DNA of 64,000 nt from an uncultured Oscillospiraceae bacterium (GTDB taxonomy: Bacteria; Bacillota; Clostridia; Oscillospirales; Oscillospiraceae). The notes under the pieces are model-generated. The model saw only the letters and a list, made by a program, of their open reading frames with translations, was not told the DNA's origin and searched no databases. Shown piece by piece: positions 8,242-15,721 of the stretch. The stretch is from positions 18,311 through 82,310 of the forward strand of contig CANRNU010000006.1 of assembly GCA_947632005.1 (NCBI GenBank), written 5' to 3'. A program made the position numbers and the translations under genes. Positions within the stretch are counted from its first letter, which is position 1, and the number at the start of each line of letters is the position of its first letter.

Positions 8242-8270
8242 ATTATAGCGCGGTACGCCTTATGGCGCAA
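8242..8270 (-). promoter_or_regulatory. Promoter of structured RNA copy 1
   Basis: The minus strand reads TTGCGC, 17 bases, TATAAT. The copy at 60525-60553 has the same spacing, the same -10 and a nearly identical GCCGCGC-type spacer end. Confidence 0.7.
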
Positions 8271-8292
8271 GAGATTTTTTCATATCGAAGGA

Positions 8293-8321
8293 ACAAGGAC
8301 GCGGCTTGACCGCGTCCTTGT
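8293..8321. terminator. Hairpin after typA
   Basis: A 12-bp stem (acaaggacgcgg / ccgcgtccttgt) lies next to the typA stop codon. The T run is weak on the minus strand and better on the plus strand, so the direction is uncertain. Confidence 0.5.
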
Positions 8322-8326
8322 CATTT

Positions 8327-10138
8327 TCATTTCCGGAACTGGCTCTTCATGCGCTTTTCGTGGTTGAGGATGCTCTTGCGCAGGCGCAGATGCTCCGGGG
8401 TGACCTCCAGAAGTTCATCGTCCGCCATGAACTCCAGACACTGCTCCAGGCTCATCTGCTTGGGCGGGATGAGGCGCAGGGCCTCGTCGGAGCCGGAGGC
8501 ACGGGTGTTGGTCAAGTGCTTGGACCGGCACACGTTCACCACGATGTCCTCTTTCTTGGGGCTCTCCCCCACGATCATGCCGGCGTACACCGCCGTGCCG
8601 GGGCCGATGAACAAAGCGCCCCGGTCCTGGGCGTTCCACAGGCCGTAGGCCACCGCCTCCCCGGTCTCAAAGGCGATGAGGGACCCGGTGTTGCGCCGCT
8701 TCACCTCCCCCTTGATGGGGGCGTAGGAGTCGAACACCGAGGCCATGATGCCCTCGCCCCGGGTGTCGGTCAAAAACTCGCTCCGGTAGCCGAACAGGCC
8801 CCGGGTCGGCACCAAAAATTCCAGCTTCATCCGGTCCCCGATGGGAGTCATCTCGATGAACTCGCCCTTTCTCTGGCCCAGCTTCTCCATAACGGAGCCC
8901 ATGCACTCCCCAGGCACGTCCAGCACCACCCGCTCCATGGGCTCGCACTGTTTGCCGTCGATGGTCTTGTAGAGCACCCGGGCCGGGGACACCTGGAACT
9001 CATACCCCTCCCGGCGCATGGTCTCGATGAGAATGGAAAGATGCATCTCCCCCCGGCCGGCCACATTAAAGGCGTCGGTGGAGTCCGTCTCCGTCACCCG
9101 CAGGGACACGTCCTTCAAGGTCTCCTGCTCCAGGCGCTGACGGATGTTCCGGCTGGTGACCCAGCGGCCCTCCCGGCCGGCGTAGGGGCTGTCGTTCACC
9201 GAGAAGGTCATCTCGATGGTGGGGGCGGATATCTTCACGAAGGGCAGGGGCTCCGGGGCCTCCGGGGCGCAGATGGTGTCCCCGATGGTCACGTCCCCGA
9301 TGCCGCTCATGGCGATGATGCTGCCCGCCTCCGCCACCGTCACCGGCTGGCGGCCCAAGGGCTCATACTCATACATGCTCACGGCCTTGGCCTTGCGGAC
9401 AGGCCGCTCGTTGTGGTAGTCGCAGACCACGATCTCCTGGTTCTGGGTCACTCGGCCCCGCTCGATGCGACCGATGGCGATACGACCCACATATTCGTTA
9501 TAGTCCAGGGAACTGACCAGCATCTGGAAGGGCTCGTCCACGGGCCGCTCCGGGGCGGGGATATAGTTCACGATGGCCTCAAACAGCGGCGTCAGGTCCG
9601 TGCCGGCCTCGTCGGGGCTGACGGAGCAGGTGCCCTGCCGGGCGGAGGCGAAGAGCATGGGACTGTCCAGCTGCTCGTCGGTGCAGCCCAGGTCCATGAG
9701 AAGCTCCAGTATCTCGTCGATGACCTCATAGATGCGCTGGTCAGGCCGGTCTATCTTGTTGACCACCACGATGACCTTGTGGCCCAGCTGCAGGGCGTGC
9801 TCCAGCACGAACCGGGTCTGGGGCATGGGTCCCTCGGCGGCGTCCACCAGCAGCAGCACGCCGTTGACCATCTTCAAAATGCGCTCCACCTCGCCGCCGA
9901 AATCGGCGTGGCCCGGGGTGTCCACGATGTTGATCTTGGTGTCCTTGTAGTGGATGGCGGTGTTCTTGGCCAGGATGGTGATGCCCCGCTCCCGCTCCAG
10001 GTCGCCGGAGTCCATGATCCGCTCCTGGACCTGCTGGTTCACCCGGAAGGCTCCGGACTGGCGGAGCATGGCGTCCACCAAGGTGGTCTTGCCATGATCC
10101 ACGTGGGCGATGATGGCGATGTTGCGCAGATCTTGCAT
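8327..10138 (-). CDS. typA: Ribosome-binding GTPase TypA/BipA
   Basis: This is a 603-residue translational GTPase of full family length. The G1 motif is AHVDHGKTT, the switch II region has [14 protein letters not shown], and G4 is NKID. Domain II, EF-G-like domains III and V, and the BipA-specific C-terminus ([45 protein letters not shown]) follow in order. It assists ribosome assembly and stress adaptation. It ends in [11 protein letters not shown]. It is transcribed alone, with the structured RNA locus just downstream on the same strand. Confidence 0.97.
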   Translation of the reverse strand: MQDLRNIAIIAHVDHGKTTLVDAMLRQSGAFRVNQQVQERIMDSGDLERERGITILAKNTAIHYKDTKINIVDTPGHADFGGEVERILKMVNGVLLLVDAAEGPMPQTRFVLEHALQLGHKVIVVVNKIDRPDQRIYEVIDEILELLMDLGCTDEQLDSPMLFASARQGTCSVSPDEAGTDLTPLFEAIVNYIPAPERPVDEPFQMLVSSLDYNEYVGRIAIGRIERGRVTQNQEIVVCDYHNERPVRKAKAVSMYEYEPLGRQPVTVAEAGSIIAMSGIGDVTIGDTICAPEAPEPLPFVKISAPTIEMTFSVNDSPYAGREGRWVTSRNIRQRLEQETLKDVSLRVTETDSTDAFNVAGRGEMHLSILIETMRREGYEFQVSPARVLYKTIDGKQCEPMERVVLDVPGECMGSVMEKLGQRKGEFIEMTPIGDRMKLEFLVPTRGLFGYRSEFLTDTRGEGIMASVFDSYAPIKGEVKRRNTGSLIAFETGEAVAYGLWNAQDRGALFIGPGTAVYAGMIVGESPKKEDIVVNVCRSKHLTNTRASGSDEALRLIPPKQMSLEQCLEFMADDELLEVTPEHLRLRKSILNHEKRMKSQFRK

Positions 10139-10379
10139 GAAACTGTCACTCTCTTCTCTGTATTAACGCAAGTTGGGATTATATCACGGGAGGGGCCTCT
10201 TTGCAATCGTCACCAAGCACAAAAATGCCCTCAAACCACGGTCTCCGGACATTTTCCTGTCCCATCCCGCCGCCGGGGCCGCTTTTGCGGCGCCGCGCAC
10301 GGCGGACGGACAGAGAAGACCGGGCATTTTCTATCCGGAGGGGTCTTCTCAAAAACGGTCAACGGATATATCATGCTCC

Positions 10380-10393
10380 TGACCGACCGGTCA
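10380..10393. promoter_or_regulatory. TetR-type operator in front of its own gene
   Basis: The sequence tgaccgaccggtca is a TGACC/GGTCA inverted repeat with a 4-base spacer. It lies just before the GGAGG ribosome site of the TetR gene, suggesting autorepression. Confidence 0.6.
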
Positions 10394-10406
10394 GCGGAGG
10401 TGCGTC

Positions 10407-11018
10407 ATGAACGACAGATTCTTTTCCCTTCCCCAGGAAAAACAGCGGGCCATTATCAACGCCGGCTACCGTGTATTCTCCCAAAACGCCTACAAAAACA
10501 GCCCCATGAGCGAGATCGCGGCGGAGGCGGGCATCAGCAAATCCCTGCTGTTTCACTACTTTCGGAACAAAAAGGAGCTATACCTGTTTTTGTGGGACCA
10601 GTGCGCCCAAATGACCATCGCGGTGCTGACCCGGTACGGATGCTACCGGCAGGAGGAGCTGTTCGTGAGCATGGAGCGGGGGATGCGGGCCAAGATGGAG
10701 CTCATCCGCCGGTACCCCGACATGGCCAGCTTCACCATCCGGGCGTTTTATGAAAAGGACGCCGAGGTCTGCGCCGCCGTCCAGGAGAGCTATCACCGCT
10801 ATTTCAATCTCAAGGCGGATCTGGCCCGTCTGAATCTGGACCCGGCCCAGTTCGTCCCCGGCCTGGACATCCCCATGATGTACCGGGAGATGTATTGGGC
10901 GTCGGAGGGGTATCTCTGGGAGATGGTCCAGCGGGGAGACGTGGACATGGGCCAGATGGAGAGGGATTTTACCCGCCTCATAGCGTTTTGGAAGAGCATC
11001 TATCTGCGAAAGGAGTGA
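10407..11018 (+). CDS. TetR-family transcriptional regulator
   Basis: The product has 203 residues. An N-terminal TetR helix-turn-helix is visible at about 10-55 (KQRAIINAGYRVFSQNAYKNSPM, then IAAEAGISKSLLFHYFRNKKELY). The rest is an alpha-helical ligand domain. A TGACC-GGTCA operator and a GGAGG site precede the ATG. It leads a three-gene operon with an ABC exporter (ABC gene 4 bases downstream), so it probably represses the exporter until a toxic or signal molecule binds. The ligand is unknown. Confidence 0.9.
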   Translation: MNDRFFSLPQEKQRAIINAGYRVFSQNAYKNSPMSEIAAEAGISKSLLFHYFRNKKELYLFLWDQCAQMTIAVLTRYGCYRQEELFVSMERGMRAKMELIRRYPDMASFTIRAFYEKDAEVCAAVQESYHRYFNLKADLARLNLDPAQFVPGLDIPMMYREMYWASEGYLWEMVQRGDVDMGQMERDFTRLIAFWKSIYLRKE

Positions 11019-11022
11019 GCCC

Positions 11023-11904
11023 ATGGACGCCATCTGCACCCGCGGCCTGACCAAATACTACGGCAGGCGCCGCGCCATCCAAAACATCGACCTGACCGTG
11101 GAGCAGGGGGATTTCTTCGGCTTCATCGGCCCCAACGGCGCGGGCAAGTCCACCACCATCCGCGCCCTGCTGGGGCTCATCCGGCCCAGCGCCGGCCAGG
11201 GGCGGGTATTGGGTCTGGACATCGTAAGGGACCGGGAGAAGATCCTGGAACGGGTCGGTTATCTGCCCTCGGAGACGGCGTTCTGGCCCGGCATGCGGGT
11301 GCGGGACATCCTGAAGCTCTCCGCCGGCCTTCGCCGGTGCGACTGCGCCGGGGAGGCGGACCGGCTGTGCCAGCGGCTGCGGCTGGACCCGGCCCGGAAG
11401 GCGGAGGAGCTGTCCTTCGGCAGCCGGAAAAAGACCGCCATCGTCTGCGCTTTGCAGCATGAGCCGGAGCTTCTCATCCTGGACGAGCCCACGGGCGGCC
11501 TGGACCCGCTGATGCAGCGGGAGTTTTTCGCCATCCTCCGGGAACGGAACGCAGAAGGCGCGACCATCTTTCTGTCCAGCCACATCCTCTCGGAGGTCCA
11601 GCGCAGCTGCGCCCACGCCGCCGTCATCCGGGAGGGGTCGCTCATCGCCGGCGGCAGCGTGGAGGCCCTGGTCCGCACCGGCGCCAGACGGGTCAGTGTC
11701 CGGGGCCGCGCCAGGCTCGACGCCCTCCCCGGCGTGCGGGACCTGCACATATCGTCGGAAGGGGCCGATCTCCTCTACAGCGGGGACATCCGGGACCTGC
11801 TCGCGGCGCTGGCCGCAGGGGACGTCCGGGACCTGTCCGTCTCCGAGCCGGACCTGGAAGAGGTATTTTTGCATTTTTACGAAGACGGAGGCAGCGGGAT
11901 ATGA
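11023..11904 (+). CDS. ABC transporter ATP-binding protein
   Basis: This 293-residue cytoplasmic ATPase has Walker A GPNGAGKST, a degenerate signature region (AEELSFGSRKK, where LSGG would be usual), Walker B LLILDEPTGGLDP and the H-loop in FLSSHILSEV. The C-terminal extension resembles the DrrA/CcmA-type ABC-2 exporters. The ATG at 11023 follows AAAGGAG. It overlaps the permease start by four bases (ATGA), so translation is coupled. The LSFGSRK signature is unusual but is seen in this subfamily. It powers export of an unknown compound. Confidence 0.92.
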   Translation: MDAICTRGLTKYYGRRRAIQNIDLTVEQGDFFGFIGPNGAGKSTTIRALLGLIRPSAGQGRVLGLDIVRDREKILERVGYLPSETAFWPGMRVRDILKLSAGLRRCDCAGEADRLCQRLRLDPARKAEELSFGSRKKTAIVCALQHEPELLILDEPTGGLDPLMQREFFAILRERNAEGATIFLSSHILSEVQRSCAHAAVIREGSLIAGGSVEALVRTGARRVSVRGRARLDALPGVRDLHISSEGADLLYSGDIRDLLAALAAGDVRDLSVSEPDLEEVFLHFYEDGGSGI

Positions 11905-12686
11905 CCATCTTCCGGCATGAACTGCGGCAGGGCCGGGCCGCTCTCACGGTCTGGACCGCCGCCCTCGGGTCTCTTCTCGCCGCCTGTGTGTTCCTGTTCC
12001 CCGAGATGAAAGAACAGATGGACGCGGTGGGCAGTTCGTTCGCGTCCATGGGCAGCTTTACCGCCGCATTCGGGATGGACCGGCTGGAGCTCGGGACTCT
12101 GAGCGGGTTTTATGCCGTCGAGTGCGGGAGCATCCTGGGGCTCGGCGGGGCGCTGTTCGCCTCGCTGCTGGGCATCTCGGCCCTGGCCAAAGAGGAGCGG
12201 GGCCGCACGGCGGAATTTCTGCTGACCCACCCCGTGTCCAGGGCGCGGGTGGTCACCGAAAAGCTGGCGGCGCTCCTGGCACAGCTCACAGCCGCGGACC
12301 TCATCATCCTGGGACTGGCTCTGCTGGCGGCGGCGCTCATCGGGGAGGATGCCCCCTGGAAAGAGCTCCTGCTCCTGCACGGGGCGAATTATCTGCTCCA
12401 TGTGGAGCTGGGGTGCGTCTGCTTTGGCCTGTCCGCGTGCCTGCGCCGGGGCGGCGCCGGACCCGGCATGGGCCTGGCCGCCGGGATGTATTTTCTGGAC
12501 CTGCTGGCCAACATGACGGACCGGGCGGGCTTTCTCAAGGCCGTCACCCCCTTCGGCTATTGCGACGGCGCGGACATCCTCGCCGCCGGGGCTCTGGACA
12601 CCGGACGGGTCGCCCTGGGCGCGCTGTTTGCCTGCGCCGGTGTCGGGGCGGCCTACGGTCGCTACCGCAGAAAAGACATCCGCTGA
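11901..12686 (+). CDS. ABC-2 type exporter permease
   Basis: The 261-residue membrane protein begins with MTIFRHELRQGRAALTVW and a transmembrane segment. Six hydrophobic segments follow, separated by a cytoplasmic loop with LAKEERGRTAEFLLTHPVSR, the pattern of ABC-2 permeases. It overlaps the upstream ATPase gene and would form the membrane half of that exporter. Substrate unknown. It ends 28 bases before a convergent AraC gene, with no clear hairpin between them. Confidence 0.88.
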   Translation: MTIFRHELRQGRAALTVWTAALGSLLAACVFLFPEMKEQMDAVGSSFASMGSFTAAFGMDRLELGTLSGFYAVECGSILGLGGALFASLLGISALAKEERGRTAEFLLTHPVSRARVVTEKLAALLAQLTAADLIILGLALLAAALIGEDAPWKELLLLHGANYLLHVELGCVCFGLSACLRRGGAGPGMGLAAGMYFLDLLANMTDRAGFLKAVTPFGYCDGADILAAGALDTGRVALGALFACAGVGAAYGRYRRKDIR

Positions 12687-12713
12687 CACACGGCCCGGCG
12701 TCCCTCTCTGCGC

Positions 12714-13451
12714 TCAGTTCTCGAAATATCTCTCCCGGTATGCCCTGGGCGTCTGGCCTGTGCGGGCCTTGAAGGCCCGGATGAAATGGCTCTGGGAGCT
12801 GAACGCCAGGATGGCGCCGATGTCCGCGCAGGAGTAGTCCGAGAATTTGAGCATGTTGCCGGCTGCCTCGATGCGCCTGTCCATCACATAGTCCGAGACG
12901 GACCGGCCCGTCTCCTTTTTGAACAGGGCGGACAGATAGCTCTCCGTCAGGCCCGCCTGCTCCGCCAGGTCCGGCAGGGTGATGCGCTGATGCAGGTGCT
13001 CGTAGATATAGTCCACGCACCGCGCCACAGGCCGGGAGTACGGCGTCCGTCTGGGGACGGCCCGGACCTCTTTGAGATAGAACTCGAACATCTCCCGCCG
13101 GAGCTGGCAGACGTCCTCCACGGTGTCCAGCCGGTCCATCCGCTGAATGAACAGATCGCTGCTGTTGTAGGCCCGCTCCGGCTCCATCCCCGCGGCCATG
13201 GCGGCCCGGCAGGCCATGGTGGCGGAGGCCACGAACAGGTATTTGCAGTTGCGCACCGGGTCGTCTGACACATGCCCCGCCAACCCGGAAGCAAACATCC
13301 GCACCGATTCCTCCACCGTCCCCGGATCGCCGGCCCGGAGCATCTCATACTGACGCATGTCCTCCTCGTTGGTGTGATGCCGCTCCCCGGTCTCCCGGTG
13401 GATGTACTCCATATACCGCAGCTTCTTCTCGTCCACCGTCATCGTCCGCAT
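12714..13451 (-). CDS. AraC-family transcriptional regulator
   Basis: The product (245 residues from ATG 13451, behind AGGGAGG) has a C-terminal AraC DNA-binding domain. The first helix-turn-helix is ITLPDLAEQAGLTESYLSAL and the second ends in FSSQSHFIRAFKARTGQTP with AYRERY. The N-terminal 140 residues are helical and lack a recognisable cupin; RNCKYLFVASATMACRAA and a following helical region resemble the sensor half of regulators near cell-surface or peptide genes. It is divergent from a 47-residue peptide gene across a very AT-rich spacer (13452-13573) and may control it or the neighbouring RiPP operon. Confidence 0.85.
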   Translation of the reverse strand: MRTMTVDEKKLRYMEYIHRETGERHHTNEEDMRQYEMLRAGDPGTVEESVRMFASGLAGHVSDDPVRNCKYLFVASATMACRAAMAAGMEPERAYNSSDLFIQRMDRLDTVEDVCQLRREMFEFYLKEVRAVPRRTPYSRPVARCVDYIYEHLHQRITLPDLAEQAGLTESYLSALFKKETGRSVSDYVMDRRIEAAGNMLKFSDYSCADIGAILAFSSQSHFIRAFKARTGQTPRAYRERYFEN

Positions 13452-13573
13452 CCCGCTGCCTCCCTTCACTTTGCAATATCATTATATCATAAATCATATC
13501 ATTGTGCAATAACTCCCCCGGTCCTTCTGCCATAATGAAGCCATCAAAAACAGATCTGCCGGAGGACGGGACC

Positions 13574-13717
13574 ATGAAGAATATGACCAAAATGATGAAG
13601 AAGATCCGCAGGTACCAGAAGCTGGAGGCCGGCCGCAGACAGTTCATGCCCCTGGTACGGCCCACGGCCTACGTGTTCGTGAACAACGTGTCCGTACCCA
13701 TCGTGGCGAACCTGTGA
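13574..13717 (+). CDS. Small basic peptide, unknown function
   Basis: This is a 47-residue frame from ATG 13574 behind CCGGAGGACGG. The N-half is strongly basic (KNMTKMMKKIRRYQKLEAGRR) and the C-half is hydrophobic (RPTAYVFVNNVSVPIVANL). There is no double-glycine motif and no Cys. A hairpin at 13741-13767 follows, giving a plausible monocistronic unit. It is divergent from an AraC regulator and adjacent to a peptide-export operon, so a signal peptide or unmodified antimicrobial is conceivable, but that is only position-based. Confidence 0.5.
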   Translation: MKNMTKMMKKIRRYQKLEAGRRQFMPLVRPTAYVFVNNVSVPIVANL

Positions 13718-13740
13718 CCGTACGAGCGGGCATAGGAAAT

Positions 13741-13767
13741 GCGGCCCCGGCGTGACGCCGGGGCCGC
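13741..13767. terminator. Hairpin between small peptide and RiPP operon end
   Basis: An 11-bp GC stem (gcggccccggc / gccggggccgc) sits between converging genes and probably serves both. Its T run is weak. Confidence 0.55.
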
Positions 13768-13828
13768 ATTGCTTTCATAAGACGGATGTCTCTCCGGGCT
13801 CCGCCGGGAGGCTGGGCCTTTTCCCGGC

Positions 13829-15127
13829 CTATTCCTCCGGCTCGTCCGGCAGGCGCATCTTGGGCACATGCACGTCGAAGGGGCCGCTCACCGTGCAATA
13901 GATGCCCTCCTGCTCCAGCAGGTCCACGAAGGTCCTCACCGTGCTGTCGTCCTCGAACTCCTGCATGAAGCAGTAGTCGAAATATCCGTTGCAGGTGTTG
14001 ATCTCGATGCAGATGCCGCTGCCGTCTGTGGTCACGGAGCAGTGGACCGACTCGATCATATTGGCCATGCTGCCCCAGTCCGTCCGGCCCACATAGCTGA
14101 CCTTGAAGCTCACGGGAGCGGAGGCCGGCAGGTTGCCGATGCCCGTCCGGGCGCCGGTGACGACGGGGCGCAGCAGGGCAAATCTCTCCTGAAGCGTCAG
14201 CGGCTCCAGCTCCTTTTCCAGGGCCAGCTGCTTTCGCACCGTGTCCCACACCGTCTCCGGCTGGCTCTGGAGCATCACCATGCCGCGGCTGCAAATGGCC
14301 AGCCGCTCGATGTCCGCCCCCTTCAGCCGGGGCGGATAGGCAAGCTCGATGAGCTTGACCATGCTCTGGTGGGCCAGGGGCTTATGGATCACGTCCCGGA
14401 TGTTGTGGGCCATGCCGCAGACCACCGGCTGCGTCATATCCGGGTACAGGGTGTGCAGGGTCTTGGCCATGAAGGCCGAGGTGATGGTGGCGGGGCTGCC
14501 GTCCTGGGTGCGGGTATACTTCATGAAGGAAGTCTCCCCGATGCGGATGTGCCAGCAGCGCTGCCTTCCCACGGGGATATGGTCCGTGACAGAAAATGCG
14601 CCGCTCCACCGGGGCAGCAGGGGCTCCTCCGTCTCCGGCGCCTGGGCCGGGAACGGGTCCTCCAGCTCTTCGGCGGGGATGTCCTCCCCCGCCAGGCGCA
14701 CGCCCGCCGGGTCAAGCTGACGCCCCTCCGTCTCGCAGAGGTAGTAGTACAGCGTCGTCTTGATCCAGTGGAAAGCTCCGGCCCCGTCCGTCAGGGCGTG
14801 GAACGCCCCGAAGACCACGCTGGTGCGCTCATAGCTGACCCCCACCAGGTGGTAGTTGGACGCCGCCGTGTTGAGCTTTGCCGGCTCCGGTCCCTTCACG
14901 ATGGTCACCGGCAGGGGGTTGTCCTCCAGCACCAGCTCCTCGCCCTGCACCGTCAGGCGCACGGCGAAATAGGGGTACCGCTCCATGGCTCTGTCCAGCG
15001 CCCGGCGCAGGGGCTCCGGCTCGATGGGGTTTTTCAGCGTCACCCGGACGCTGAACGCATTGGCAAAATCCCGGTTCGCCCCGTAAAACATCGCCAGGCT
15101 CACCGGCGCCAGTTTCGTTCTTTCCAT
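13829..15127 (-). CDS. Condensation-fold / alcohol-acyltransferase-like protein in RiPP operon
   Basis: The product is 432 residues, starting at ATG 15127 behind GGAGGAGC. It has the chloramphenicol-acetyltransferase-like fold used by NRPS condensation domains and PapA/alcohol acetyltransferases: an early LRRALDRAMERYPYF block, and FHALTDGAGAFHWIKT with the catalytic His at about residue 110 (H-x-x-x-D-G). A late DWGSMANMIES block and a C-terminal FDYCFMQEFEDD resemble the bridging region. Such enzymes transfer acyl groups. As last gene of a minus-strand peptide operon it might acylate the exported peptide or another product. The substrate is unknown. Confidence 0.7.
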   Translation of the reverse strand: MERTKLAPVSLAMFYGANRDFANAFSVRVTLKNPIEPEPLRRALDRAMERYPYFAVRLTVQGEELVLEDNPLPVTIVKGPEPAKLNTAASNYHLVGVSYERTSVVFGAFHALTDGAGAFHWIKTTLYYYLCETEGRQLDPAGVRLAGEDIPAEELEDPFPAQAPETEEPLLPRWSGAFSVTDHIPVGRQRCWHIRIGETSFMKYTRTQDGSPATITSAFMAKTLHTLYPDMTQPVVCGMAHNIRDVIHKPLAHQSMVKLIELAYPPRLKGADIERLAICSRGMVMLQSQPETVWDTVRKQLALEKELEPLTLQERFALLRPVVTGARTGIGNLPASAPVSFKVSYVGRTDWGSMANMIESVHCSVTTDGSGICIEINTCNGYFDYCFMQEFEDDSTVRTFVDLLEQEGIYCTVSGPFDVHVPKMRLPDEPEE

Positions 15128-15181
15128 ATGCTCCTCCGTCCGGCGGGACAGATGCCTGTTCCCGCCGGTCTGCACGTCCTG

Positions 15182-15325
15182 TCAGAAAAACGGATGTGCT
15201 TTGTTCTGATTCTCATAGGGCGGGCGGAGGCTGTCGCCGCCCGTTACCTTGTCCAGCTCCTCGTCGCGCAGGTCCTTGTCCTCGTTCTGCTTCTTTTCCT
15301 CGCTCTGGACCTTTTCCTCGTTCAT
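15182..15325 (-). CDS. Double-glycine leader precursor peptide, Cys-free core
   Basis: A 47-residue peptide starts at ATG 15325 behind AAGGAGG. The acidic leader ends in RDEELDKVTGG, the cleavage motif of C39-peptidase exporters. The predicted core is DSLRPPYENQNKAHPFF: 17 residues, no Cys, Ser/Thr almost absent, with two prolines and an aromatic end. It follows another GG precursor (15383-15613) and precedes the acyltransferase-like gene on the same strand. It is too short for routine gene finders. The leader pattern makes it a good candidate; its maturation, if any, is unknown. Confidence 0.75.
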   Translation of the reverse strand: MNEEKVQSEEKKQNEDKDLRDEELDKVTGGDSLRPPYENQNKAHPFF

Positions 15326-15382
15326 GTGCCGTTCCTCCTTCATGGCGTTCTGCTTCCTGTTGGGCCGCCTGCCGGCGCCGGG

Positions 15383-15613
15383 TCAGGGGGCCACCATGCG
15401 GGCGTTGCACTTGACAGGCTGCCCTGCGGCATAGGCCTGCTGCGCGTGGATCTTTTCGGACACGCAAAACGTATCCTTCTCCGTCGTTACAAAAATGCAA
15501 TCGCCGCAGTTGGCGCTGACGTACGCAGCCCATGCCTGCTCGAAGCCGCTGGCGTCTGTGCCGCCCGTCACCTTTTCCAGTTCCTGCTCATTCAGATTCT
15601 TCTGCTCGCTCAT
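15383..15613 (-). CDS. Double-glycine leader precursor peptide
   Basis: A 76-residue peptide starts behind AAGGAGGAAAAGACC. The leader is MSEQKNLNEQELEKVTGG. The core of about 58 residues begins TDASGFEQAWAAYVSANCGDC and holds four Cys (two in CGDC, one in TFCV, one in KCNA). The E(L)E(K)VTGG site fits the adjacent C39 ABC exporter. The core differs from the CxC set at 24.7-25.6 kb, so the operon exports at least two peptide classes. It could be a class II bacteriocin-like or modified peptide. Confidence 0.8.
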   Translation of the reverse strand: MSEQKNLNEQELEKVTGGTDASGFEQAWAAYVSANCGDCIFVTTEKDTFCVSEKIHAQQAYAAGQPVKCNARMVAP

Positions 15614-15721
15614 GGTCTTTTCCTCCTTGAAAATGATTTATTGTTGTCCGGCAAAGCCGGAGACTTCCCGTTCTGTCGCAGTGTTCAGTTGAGCTTGGGC
15701 GGCACGAACCGGCCCATGTTT

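Noticed and set aside
15690..15721. A ten-residue frame after the second ABC gene (MGRFVPPKLN)
   Set aside because: No ribosome site; too short to support.
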